From NCBI RefSeq assembly GCF_920984735.1, contig NZ_CAKLBU010000011.1:1-64000 (forward strand): a DNA stretch of 64,000 bases, in the 5' to 3' direction. The notes under the pieces are model-generated. The model searched no databases and was not told the DNA's origin. It saw only the letters and a program-made list of their open reading frames with translations. Source of the DNA: Pedobacter sp. Leaf250. Lineage in GTDB: Bacteria; Bacteroidota; Bacteroidia; Sphingobacteriales; Sphingobacteriaceae. The translations under genes and the position numbers were made by a program. This document shows, one piece after another, positions 54,355 through 62,678 of this stretch (position 1 is its first letter; the number at the start of each line of letters is the position of its first letter).

Positions 54355-55227
54355 ATGAAAACCTTAAAACCAAGCTTTGAAGTTGTCGAACCATCGTTTG
54401 GTAGTTCATTTTATTATTCAAAATACATTGAAAACGAAAATAATAAGGCACATGTTTGGCATTATCATCCAGAAATTGAAATGGTTTTTGTAAATGGAGG
54501 TTCAGGAAAGCGACAAATTGGAAGTCACGTATCGTATTATACCGATGGTGATTTAATTTTAGTAGGCAGTAATTTGCCGCATTGCGGTTTCACTGATACC
54601 AATACAGGCAATAAAAACGAAACGGTTATCCAATTCAAAGCTGACTTTTTAGGCCGCGATTTTATCGAACTACAGGAAAATAAATTTGTTAAAGAATTAT
54701 TTAATAAAGCAAAAGGCGGAATTGCTTTCGGTGAAAAAACTAAAAAGGCTATTGGCAGCCATATCGAAGCCATGGCAGATCAGCAACCATTTGAGAAATT
54801 GATTACCCTACTATCAGTATTAAAGGCATTAGATTCATCGAAAGATTTTACCATTTTGAATGCTTCTGGCTTCTCGATGGAAATGCAGATACAGGACAAT
54901 GATCGGATTAATATGATTTTTAACTACGTTAAAGATCACTATCAGGAATCTATTAGCTTAGATGAGATAGCTGAAATGTCGGCAATGACCGTACCTTCAT
55001 TTTGTAGATATTTTAAAAAAATAACCAAGAAAACCTTTACCAGGTTTGTTAACGAATATCGCGTAGTACATGCCTCCAAGCTTTTGGCAGAAAAACATGT
55101 CAGTATTACAGCCATTTCGCTCGAGAGTGGTTTTAATAACTTTAGCCACTTCAATAAAATTTTTCACGAGTTTACCGGAAAAAGCGCATCCGAATATAGA
55201 AATGAGCTGAAATCAATAATTAAATAA
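54355..55227 (+). CDS. AraC-family transcriptional regulator with cupin domain
   Basis: A 290-residue regulator. The N-terminal half is a cupin sensor (HVWHYHPEIEMVFV with paired His, then GDLILVGSNLPH). The C-terminal 100 residues hold two helix-turn-helix motifs: ISLDEIAEMSAMTVPSF and ITAISLESGFNNFSHF, ending in FTGKSASEYR. Cupin-AraC proteins usually sense a sugar or small metabolite. The next gene, 49 bp downstream, encodes an exported hypothetical protein. Confidence 0.93.
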   Translation: MKTLKPSFEVVEPSFGSSFYYSKYIENENNKAHVWHYHPEIEMVFVNGGSGKRQIGSHVSYYTDGDLILVGSNLPHCGFTDTNTGNKNETVIQFKADFLGRDFIELQENKFVKELFNKAKGGIAFGEKTKKAIGSHIEAMADQQPFEKLITLLSVLKALDSSKDFTILNASGFSMEMQIQDNDRINMIFNYVKDHYQESISLDEIAEMSAMTVPSFCRYFKKITKKTFTRFVNEYRVVHASKLLAEKHVSITAISLESGFNNFSHFNKIFHEFTGKSASEYRNELKSIIK

Positions 55228-55276
55228 TCAAATAAAAAATATTTCTATTTGCTTATATTACCGCAAATATCCTGAA

Positions 55277-56170
55277 ATGTTAAAATCATCTATATTACTC
55301 CTATTTTTAATGCCGTTTGTTGCGTTATCGCAAGAAAAAGATGATTACATCAAAAGACTCAAAGCTGTAAACAATAGATCAGTAACCTATTATAATGTAG
55401 ATGGGATTGATTTTACCAGCCAAACCTTTACCAATTCTTTTACGGATAAAGATTTAAAATTTGTGTATCGAAAATATTCGATCACAAACGAAGATCAAAA
55501 ACTGAAAGATAGTGGCTTAGCTTACAATAACATACATATTACTAAAAGCAAAAAAATAACGGATAGTTTAGATGCTATATCCTCCTATTATTTTATTGAA
55601 GATAAACAAAAAATGATCACGGTGATTTGCTTTAGCTACTTTGATAATCCAAGCCGGGATTTTGAGCATGAACTTATCTCCCTCATTTTAGAGGATAAAA
55701 TTCCGATGAATGTTTTTGAAGATAACCGAATCGACAGCATTGATTTTGTAGGACGAAAAATTCAGTTAAGCAATACTTGTTACTGGACTAATGTAAATAC
55801 AGTTCAGTGCCCCTATTTAGGTGAAATGAATTGGTCGTTACATAAAAACTTAGCAAGTGCAAACAAAACCATACAAACTCAATTGGCGGTAACCGGATTA
55901 AAAAAAGGACTTATAATTATTTCTAAAGAGGAAGTGAAGGTGCTTTTTGAAAATACACCCACAACTGCCATAAAAGTCGTTTATGGTTTTACCGGACTTA
56001 CCAATCTTGCGGTGAAAACCTCTGGAGGCAAAAGCCTAATTGCGTATTATCTTGCAGATAAAGTAAGAGAAAATTATGTGAGTTGCGTTATGAGTTTTTG
56101 GGATAATGATAAAATACTAGATAATGGATTGCCTCCTTTGCTTGATAAAGTGATGCAATTGAGCAAATAG
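55277..56170 (+). CDS. Exported hypothetical protein
   Basis: A 297-residue protein with a short Sec signal (MLKSSILLLFLMPFVALSQ, cleaved near residue 19). The remainder has a Lys- and Asn-rich composition with regular hydrophobic positions and a WTNVNTVQCPYLGEMNW segment with one Cys. No known motif is visible. It may be co-transcribed with the AraC gene. Not recognised. Confidence 0.75.
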   Translation: MLKSSILLLFLMPFVALSQEKDDYIKRLKAVNNRSVTYYNVDGIDFTSQTFTNSFTDKDLKFVYRKYSITNEDQKLKDSGLAYNNIHITKSKKITDSLDAISSYYFIEDKQKMITVICFSYFDNPSRDFEHELISLILEDKIPMNVFEDNRIDSIDFVGRKIQLSNTCYWTNVNTVQCPYLGEMNWSLHKNLASANKTIQTQLAVTGLKKGLIIISKEEVKVLFENTPTTAIKVVYGFTGLTNLAVKTSGGKSLIAYYLADKVRENYVSCVMSFWDNDKILDNGLPPLLDKVMQLSK

Positions 56171-56234
56171 TCAACTTTTCAACATTCCCATTTTTCAACA
56201 ACACAACATCTAAATTTTTCCTATTTTCGTGCCG

Positions 56235-58061
56235 ATGGAAAATTTTATCGTTTCTGCCCGTAAGTATCGTCCAGCCACGTTTGAAACCGTAGTTGGACAA
56301 CAGCATATTACAGGCACGTTAAAAAATGCCATCAAAAACAATCAGCTAGCCCAAGCATTTTTATTCTGCGGTCCTCGGGGTGTTGGTAAAACCACTTGTG
56401 CCCGTATTTTGGCTAAAACCATTAACTGTACTAATCCTACAGCCGATATGGAAGCTTGCGGAACTTGCGACAACTGCCTTTCTTTTCAAAATGGACACTC
56501 TTTTAATGTCCACGAATTGGATGCTGCCTCGAACAACTCTGTTGATGATATTCGTAGCTTAATTGAGCAGGTACGCATACCGCCACAAGCAGGAAAATAC
56601 AAAATTTATATTATCGATGAGGTTCACATGTTATCTCAAAGTGCATTTAATGCCTTTTTGAAAACCCTGGAAGAACCACCATCTTACGCTATTTTTATTT
56701 TAGCGACTACTGAAAAACATAAAATTTTGCCAACGATTTTATCTCGTTGTCAAATTTTTGATTTCAACCGCATTCAGGTTGAAGATATATCGAGTCACTT
56801 GGCTGCTATCGCTCAACGTGAAAATATTGCTTTTGAGAGTGATGGTTTACATATCATCGCTCAAAAAGCAGATGGCGGTTTGCGTGATGCGCTTTCTATG
56901 TTCGATCAGATTGCCAGTTATGCAAACAAAAACATTACTTACAAAGCAGTAATAGATAATTTAAATATTCTAGATTACGATTATTTCTTTAAACTTACCT
57001 CACATTTAACTGCTGCAGAAGTAAGTCAGACTTTGTTGTTGTTTGATGAAATTTTGAATAATGGTTTTGATGGAAACAACTTTATTAATGGTTTAGCTAC
57101 CCACTTCCGCAATTTATTGGTTGGAAAAGATGCGGCAACTATTAAGCTATTAGAGGTTAGTGAAAACATCAAACAAAAATACTTAGATCAATGCCGACAA
57201 ACAGAACTTTCGTTTTTGTTAACTGCATTGAACCTGGCCAATACCTGCGATTTAAATTACAAAAATTCTAAAAACCAGCGTTTGCAGGTAGAATTGGCAC
57301 TCATAAAAATGTGCCATATCCGATCGGTGGTACATTTAGCACAGCAACCTTTAAACACGAGTAACACAGCAACTGACGGAGATCAGGATAAAAAAAAAAC
57401 TAATGTCGTAGCTGAAAAAGCTCATGAAGTTGAAAATTCAAAGTTAAACGTTGAAAAAGAAAACCCTGCGCCGATTGCCTCAAATAAACCTCAAGGTGAG
57501 TTAGCAACTAACATTTCCGCAGAAGAAATACCTAAAGAATCTCCAAAGCCCAGCATTCCATCTGTTACATCCATCAGCATTAATATTCCTAAAAAAAATG
57601 TTGGCACATTAATTCCATCGCTGAATGATTTAGAACGATTAGCAAGCGGAGAAGACGACGGAAAACCAAAAACAGTTACCGGAGAAGCCAGGCAGCCATT
57701 CAGTTATGACAGGTTGTTGGAAGTTTGGAACAGTTACATTCAAATACTTAAAAACGCCGATAAAATTAATCTATTTACCATCTTAAATAATTTTGCACCT
57801 ACATTAATCAATCCTACATTAATTGAAATTTCTGTAGAAAGTAAAACACAAGAACAATTAATCGTTCAAGAATCGGTAGAATTAATGAACTATTTAAGAA
57901 ATGAACTTCAAAATTTTGGGGTTGACATCACCTTTAAACAGGTGGAACGAAAAATAGAAAACAGGTTATATGGCAATCGGGAGAAATACGATTATTTGGT
58001 TAATAAAAATCCAAAACTCGATGAATTACGCAAAAGATTTAATTTAGATATCAACCCTTAA
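56235..58061 (+). CDS. dnaX: DNA polymerase III subunit gamma/tau
   Basis: The clamp-loader ATPase subunit, 608 aa. AAA+ domain: Walker A GPRGVGKTT at residues 46-54, a zinc site with Cys65, Cys75, Cys78 and Cys81, Walker B IIDEVHML at 126-133, and SRC (170-172) as sensor 1/arginine finger region. Domain III ends near residue 375. A Pro/Lys/Glu-rich linker then leads to the tau-specific C-terminal domain. The ATG at 56235 is preferred over a GTG two codons upstream. A run of ten A at 57390-57399 lies at the gamma/tau boundary. The next gene starts directly after the stop codon. Confidence 0.97.
   Translation: MENFIVSARKYRPATFETVVGQQHITGTLKNAIKNNQLAQAFLFCGPRGVGKTTCARILAKTINCTNPTADMEACGTCDNCLSFQNGHSFNVHELDAASNNSVDDIRSLIEQVRIPPQAGKYKIYIIDEVHMLSQSAFNAFLKTLEEPPSYAIFILATTEKHKILPTILSRCQIFDFNRIQVEDISSHLAAIAQRENIAFESDGLHIIAQKADGGLRDALSMFDQIASYANKNITYKAVIDNLNILDYDYFFKLTSHLTAAEVSQTLLLFDEILNNGFDGNNFINGLATHFRNLLVGKDAATIKLLEVSENIKQKYLDQCRQTELSFLLTALNLANTCDLNYKNSKNQRLQVELALIKMCHIRSVVHLAQQPLNTSNTATDGDQDKKKTNVVAEKAHEVENSKLNVEKENPAPIASNKPQGELATNISAEEIPKESPKPSIPSVTSISINIPKKNVGTLIPSLNDLERLASGEDDGKPKTVTGEARQPFSYDRLLEVWNSYIQILKNADKINLFTILNNFAPTLINPTLIEISVESKTQEQLIVQESVELMNYLRNELQNFGVDITFKQVERKIENRLYGNREKYDYLVNKNPKLDELRKRFNLDINP
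57390..57403 (+). other. Ten-adenine slippery run in dnaX
   Basis: GAT AAA AAA AAA ACT in frame encodes D385 K386-388 T389. A -1 ribosomal shift or one added A in the transcript gives AAC TAA and stops at 57401-57403, a product of 389 aa. A +1 shift or one lost A gives CTA ATG TCG TAG and stops at 57409-57411. Both would end right behind the ATPase core. Confidence 0.7.
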
Positions 58062-58571
58062 ATGATAACAACAGACAGAAAAACGACTGTAAAAGCCTTA
58101 ATTATAGCATCGATCGGTTTCGCTTTATTGTTTGGAGCATTCATAGCCTTTACAAATGGGATTTGGTACGCATTGGTTGCAGGTCCGGTTACTGGTATAC
58201 TTTGGGGCTTAATGATGTATTTATTCATCAATTCTAAAAAAGTAAATGAACAAACTACACTTGAAGGCATTGCAGAAAGCGACATTATTTATTCAGGTGG
58301 TGCAAATTATTTTAAAAACGCAGAGGCTGTAGGTGGTAAGCTTTATCTTTTAAAAGATCGTCTGGAATTTAAATCACATCAACTCAACATCCAAAATCAA
58401 ACCTTTAAAATCAACACAGCGGATATTCAGGAAATTATTTCTTACAATACTTTAGGGTTAATTCCGAATGGTTTGAAAGTAGTTCTAAAAGATGGTGTTC
58501 AGGAGAAATTTGTGGTAAACAATAGAACAATTTGGAGAGAAAACATCCAGAAGTTGTTGGCCCTATCCTAG
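58062..58571 (+). CDS. Membrane protein with PH/GRAM-like domain
   Basis: A 169-residue protein. Two membrane helices lie at about residues 9-30 and 38-54. The cytosolic part (from residue about 75) starts GGANYFKNAEAVGGKLYLLKDRLEF, the pattern of GRAM/bacterial PH domains, and ends with a helix. It follows dnaX with no spacer (TAAATG) and is probably co-transcribed. Its function and any link to replication are unknown. Confidence 0.75.
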   Translation: MITTDRKTTVKALIIASIGFALLFGAFIAFTNGIWYALVAGPVTGILWGLMMYLFINSKKVNEQTTLEGIAESDIIYSGGANYFKNAEAVGGKLYLLKDRLEFKSHQLNIQNQTFKINTADIQEIISYNTLGLIPNGLKVVLKDGVQEKFVVNNRTIWRENIQKLLALS

Positions 58572-58583
58572 AATACCAAAAAA

Positions 58584-58611
58584 AAGCAGGATTAAACAAA
58601 TAGTCCTGCTT
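58584..58611. terminator. Bidirectional terminator after the dnaX operon
   Basis: AAGCAGGA / TCCTGCTT stem, with an A-run upstream (T-run for the minus strand) and TCTTT downstream. It serves the converging genes at 58062 and 58663. Confidence 0.8.
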
Positions 58612-58662
58612 CTTTATAAATGGTTGTCTCGTCAAATCTACCCTGAATATTCAGGCAATTTA

Positions 58663-59070
58663 TTATTTTTCGGGCGCATCATTAATCGGATAACCCTCTT
58701 CATCTAAATCATCACGGTTATCTTCTGGTGTACGGGCCAAAATTTCATCTTCGGGATTTAACCGAACACTTTCACCGTTATCTACATGCATACCAAGTTC
58801 TTCTAAATTATCTTCGGCAACTTCTTCATTACGAGCATATTCATCACCTACGTAAGGATTTGCCTCGTCATAAGTAGAATCATCATCTTTAGCGCCAGCG
58901 GCCACCGTTTCGTAACCCATCGGATGATCGTAATCCTTATCAGTTCCTTTCACATCCAGTTCATAGCTTCCTTTAACTTTGTCGAAAGCAAGGTTTTCCT
59001 TATTAATTTCAGGATTTTCTGTTGTGCTATGTATTTTATCTTGTGATCCTTTATTTTCGCTATTTTCCAT
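58663..59070 (-). CDS. Acidic hypothetical protein
   Basis: A 135-residue hydrophilic protein, rich in Asp and Glu, without signal or membrane segment. The ATG at 59070 (MENSENKGSQ) is preferred over an in-frame ATG at 59100. It includes YELDVKGTDKDYDHP and a C-terminal half full of EDN(R/L)DE. Probably cytosolic and disordered. Small acidic proteins of this type are common in Sphingobacteriaceae. Not recognised. Confidence 0.65.
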   Translation of the reverse strand: MENSENKGSQDKIHSTTENPEINKENLAFDKVKGSYELDVKGTDKDYDHPMGYETVAAGAKDDDSTYDEANPYVGDEYARNEEVAEDNLEELGMHVDNGESVRLNPEDEILARTPEDNRDDLDEEGYPINDAPEK

Positions 59071-59151
59071 GGTATTATCTCCTGTTAGATTTATAAACAT
59101 ATAACAAAACTAGTAACGTATGGTTTGCAGATTGAGCTTTATAATTGGATT

Positions 59152-60147
59152 TTAAATTACCATAAAATTGAGGTTTTCTAATAAAGCAATAAAATCATCG
59201 AAGAAAATTAATATTGATAGTTTACCAGTTTTAATTTTGTTGGGCAAGAAACCAAAGTACTTTTTAAAAGCACTGGTAAAATGGGTAGCATGTTTATATC
59301 CCATTCTTTTTGCAATTTCGGAAACAGTAATATCTTCATCTATTAACATCAATTTGGCTTTTTCCATTTTATGTTGAATAAGATATGCAAAAACGGTATT
59401 CCCAAACAGTGCCTTGAAATCTCTTTTTAAGTTGAATTCATTTGTACCCACCAACAGAGCGAGTGCCCGTAAAGAAAGCTGGTCTCCTGCCTGATTAATT
59501 AAAATTTCGCGAACTTCATGCATACGTTCCATCTCAATTTTTTTGAGTTTTATAGGTGCTTCATTATCTTTCAGTTGCTCAAATTCTGCAACCTGAAGCG
59601 CAAAAAGTTCAATGGCTTTTGATTCGAGTAGCAGCCGATCGGAAAAAGCACTCTCAGTAGAATGACTTAGCTTTTGAAGAATGGCACTAATTTCAGGCGT
59701 TATCTGCATGTTGATTTCCGATAGCGCTACAGGATTGTTGATTAAATCATTACTAAACAACTGTTGGTAAGCGGCATGCTCACTTGGTAAAAACCGTTTC
59801 AAAAATGCACTGCTGATGTTAATACATAACATATCATCAGTCGTGTTAACCAACATTCGGGTTGTTTTAAAAGGCAAGCGGCAAAAATTATGCTGGTGAC
59901 TATTGATTTCGAAAAAAACATCTTTCGAACCAAATCGGCTAACCTGTACTTTTCCTTTGAGTACAAAAATCATTTGAAAAGTTACTTCTGCTGTCGCATC
60001 CGGATGATTCAACCTGATTTCGATTTTGGTACGATCTTCAATTGAAGTTCTGTAGCTGGTTTCCATGTTTTTATTATACAGGAATACACTTTCTACAATT
60101 TGTTGAGATTCTCCTTTTAGCGTTACTATTTCTTCTGATTGCGTCAT
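59152..60147 (-). CDS. AraC-family transcriptional regulator (siderophore-type)
   Basis: A 331-residue regulator. The C-terminal 100 residues are the AraC DNA-binding domain: LSLRALALLVGTNEFNLK, FGNTVFAYLIQHKMEKA, ITVSEIAKRMGYKHATHF and KYFGFLPNKI. The N-terminal domain (about 220 residues) is the PchR/YbtA-like ligand domain, with IFVLKGKVQVSRFGSK-type strands. Regulators of this group activate siderophore uptake genes when the siderophore is present. It diverges from a TonB receptor gene and shares with it an overlapping palindromic promoter. The start at 60147 is used because the ATG at 60222 would overlap the receptor gene's promoter. Confidence 0.9.
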   Translation of the reverse strand: MTQSEEIVTLKGESQQIVESVFLYNKNMETSYRTSIEDRTKIEIRLNHPDATAEVTFQMIFVLKGKVQVSRFGSKDVFFEINSHQHNFCRLPFKTTRMLVNTTDDMLCINISSAFLKRFLPSEHAAYQQLFSNDLINNPVALSEINMQITPEISAILQKLSHSTESAFSDRLLLESKAIELFALQVAEFEQLKDNEAPIKLKKIEMERMHEVREILINQAGDQLSLRALALLVGTNEFNLKRDFKALFGNTVFAYLIQHKMEKAKLMLIDEDITVSEIAKRMGYKHATHFTSAFKKYFGFLPNKIKTGKLSILIFFDDFIALLENLNFMVI

Positions 60148-60157
60148 ATTCAGATTA

Positions 60158-60175
60158 TATCTTTGCGCAAAGTTA
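60158..60175. promoter_or_regulatory. Overlapping divergent -7 elements in a palindrome
   Basis: TATCTTTG on the plus strand (60158-60165) and TAACTTTG on the minus strand (60168-60175) face each other inside CTTTGCGCAAAG, a perfect 12-bp palindrome at 60161-60172. Both fit TAnnTTTG. They would fire toward the receptor gene (ATG 60226) and the AraC gene (ATG 60147). No good -33 box is visible on either side. Confidence 0.55.
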
Positions 60176-60225
60176 TTCTTATTAAGACCTATTCTAAAGA
60201 AGAACTTAAAAAAGTTACACAATCG

Positions 60226-62670
60226 ATGAAGATAACGCTACTATCCATTTTTTTCCTTTTCATTTCTCTTACAGTTTGTGCACAAACAGGTGTTCTATCG
60301 GGCAAGATCACAAATATTAGTGGCCTGCCAATGGATGGTGCAACGATAAGTATTAAAGAGCTTAGTCGCAGTACAATGACTGATGAACAGGGGAAATATG
60401 AAATTAGGGATTTAAAATATGGTACTTACACCGTAACGGTAAGTTCTGTAATATCGCAAAGTAAAATTCAAACCCTAACAATTAATGCTCCGGCAGTTAC
60501 CTATAATGCCAAGGTTAAGGAAGTAGTTGATCGGAATTTACAGGATGTTAGCGTATCTGGCAAAACCGAAAAGCGAAAAATGGAAACCAGTGGCTTTGCA
60601 ATGTCTATTATAGAAACCAAAGAAGCATCATTAAGAAATCTTACTACCAACGAACTTTTAGACAGGGCTGTTGGCGTAAGGGTTCGTCAAAATGGTGGCG
60701 AAGGATCGCCAATAGAATATAACCTAAATGGCATGTCGGGCAGTACAATTGGTTTGTTTTTGGATGGAATCGAAATATCAACCTATGGTTCTTCTTTCAA
60801 TTTGAATAACATCCCTCCTTCTATGATTGAGCGCATTGAGGTATACAAAGGTGTACTACCTTCACATTTGAGTGGAAATTATATTGGTGGCGCCATCAAT
60901 GTTATTATGAAAAAGGATGCATCTGCCAATAATGTTACTGCCGCGGTTTCTTATGGCTCGTTCAATACTTACAGGGCTGATGTAAGTGCTTTGTACCGCA
61001 ATCAAAAAAATGGTTTTACGGCAAGAGCATCAGGGTTTTACAGTCATTCTGATAATAACTATGAAATGTGGGGTAAATTTTCGAAATACACTTTACCTGG
61101 TGGAAGAATTGTAAGAAACTACCGTACTAAACGCCCAAACGATGAATTTGAAACAATTGGCGGACGTTTCGAGGCTGGTTTCACCAATGTGAAATGGGCA
61201 GATCAGTTTTTCGTTGGCTACAATATTTCAGATTCATATAAACAAATTCCTCATGGGATAACCATGACAAAACCCTACTTCGGGAGGTTTAACGAATATC
61301 AGGCACATGTTTTTAGTTTAAATTACAATAAAAACAACTTTTTACTGAATGGATTGGCACTTACCATTAATGCAGTTCATAGCAGAAGAAGCACATATTT
61401 AGAGGATACGGTAAGTATACGCTACAATTGGGACGGAACGCTATTGGTTAAAAATTCTGAAGGTCCACCTGAAACCTATGGTTATAGTCCGGGGCAAGGC
61501 CAGCAAGGTGTTGCTGTGATGAGTAACATTGAACGTAAAATTTCCAACATCCGTTCGAATTTGGCTTATACAATTGTTTCCGGTCACCGTGTCTCATTAA
61601 ATCATAAGTTCGAAAAATCCGATCGTAACGATCAAGATCTTCTTATTCCTGAACGAAGCCGATGGATCACACTAAATGGTTTAACCACAAATATTTTTGC
61701 GATGAATTATGAATCAGATCTCTTCAACGGCAAACTTAAAACCAACATTTTTGGCAAATATGCCATTTATAAAACCGACCAGAATAGGCCAATAAGCGAG
61801 GTAAATGGTTCATTGATTTATCAAAACACCAGCACTACAAGAGACAATAAAGGATTTGGAGGAACACTTTCATATGAAGCTATCCGCAACGGATTTTTGA
61901 TTTTATCAGCAGAAAAATCTTTTATCATGCCTACTGATAGACATATTTATGGAGAGCCAGAAAATAATTTACTGGCTAACCCCAATATTTTGCCAGAGCT
62001 GGCGGTTAATTACAACATAGGCGGACGATACAATTTTGCTACATCAAACCAGCATAAATTCTCTTTATATGGCAATGCTTTTTGGAGAAATGGTTACGAC
62101 AAAATTATTCAACAAACCCGAATCGACCCAGTAATAGAGGGACGGGAAAACCAGGTGGAGGATATTCAGGTAACTCAATTTGTAAATCTATCTAAAACAC
62201 AATCTATAGGTTTTGAAGCTGAAGTAAACTATATCTTCGATAACAAGCTAAATGCTATGATTAATTTTTCAAAGTTCAATTCGCTCTACAAAGTTGAGCT
62301 CGATGAGCGGGGAAATCCAAATAGTTTATACAACAAACAAGTTCCCAATGAACCTTTTTTCACCGTGAATGGAAATATTCAATACCGTTTCAACAATGTT
62401 TTTCAAAAGAAATCTGCAATGAACGTGTATTATAATGCTGGATATGTTGCCTCATTCAGTACCATCTGGATTGAATCGGAATGGTTTACAACACCCAATC
62501 AATTTACTCATGATTTAGGCGCCAGTTACCGCTTTCCGAACGGAAAACTAGTGGCGAGTTTGGATTGTAAAAACATGCTAAATGCAGAAGTATACGACAA
62601 TTTCGGTGTTCAAAGACCTGGAAGAGCCTTTTATTTCAAATTAAACTACACTATAAATAATTTTAAATAA
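60226..62670 (+). CDS. TonB-dependent outer-membrane receptor
   Basis: An 814-residue receptor. The signal peptide ends at TVCAQ (residue 20). Residues 22-105 are a carboxypeptidase-like regulatory beta-sandwich. The plug follows (RVRQNGGEG, then GLFLDGIEI and VLPSHLSGN). The 22-stranded barrel extends to the C-terminal LNYTINNFK. It is shorter than SusC proteins and no SusD gene follows, so it is a siderophore-type receptor. The lipoprotein gene 8 bp downstream is its likely partner. The ATG at 60226 is chosen over the one at 60139, because the signal peptide then starts the protein. Confidence 0.93.
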   Translation: MKITLLSIFFLFISLTVCAQTGVLSGKITNISGLPMDGATISIKELSRSTMTDEQGKYEIRDLKYGTYTVTVSSVISQSKIQTLTINAPAVTYNAKVKEVVDRNLQDVSVSGKTEKRKMETSGFAMSIIETKEASLRNLTTNELLDRAVGVRVRQNGGEGSPIEYNLNGMSGSTIGLFLDGIEISTYGSSFNLNNIPPSMIERIEVYKGVLPSHLSGNYIGGAINVIMKKDASANNVTAAVSYGSFNTYRADVSALYRNQKNGFTARASGFYSHSDNNYEMWGKFSKYTLPGGRIVRNYRTKRPNDEFETIGGRFEAGFTNVKWADQFFVGYNISDSYKQIPHGITMTKPYFGRFNEYQAHVFSLNYNKNNFLLNGLALTINAVHSRRSTYLEDTVSIRYNWDGTLLVKNSEGPPETYGYSPGQGQQGVAVMSNIERKISNIRSNLAYTIVSGHRVSLNHKFEKSDRNDQDLLIPERSRWITLNGLTTNIFAMNYESDLFNGKLKTNIFGKYAIYKTDQNRPISEVNGSLIYQNTSTTRDNKGFGGTLSYEAIRNGFLILSAEKSFIMPTDRHIYGEPENNLLANPNILPELAVNYNIGGRYNFATSNQHKFSLYGNAFWRNGYDKIIQQTRIDPVIEGRENQVEDIQVTQFVNLSKTQSIGFEAEVNYIFDNKLNAMINFSKFNSLYKVELDERGNPNSLYNKQVPNEPFFTVNGNIQYRFNNVFQKKSAMNVYYNAGYVASFSTIWIESEWFTTPNQFTHDLGASYRFPNGKLVASLDCKNMLNAEVYDNFGVQRPGRAFYFKLNYTINNFK

Positions 62671-62678
62671 GTAATAAT

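Noticed and set aside
57376..57411. E. coli-style ribosomal frameshift driven by a Shine-Dalgarno
   Set aside because: The A-run is not a classic A AAA AAG heptamer followed by a strong stem-loop, and Bacteroidota ribosomes sequester the anti-Shine-Dalgarno. Transcriptional slippage fits better.
60226..62670. SusC-type receptor of a polysaccharide utilisation locus
   Set aside because: It is shorter than SusC and is followed by a propeller-type lipoprotein and not a SusD.
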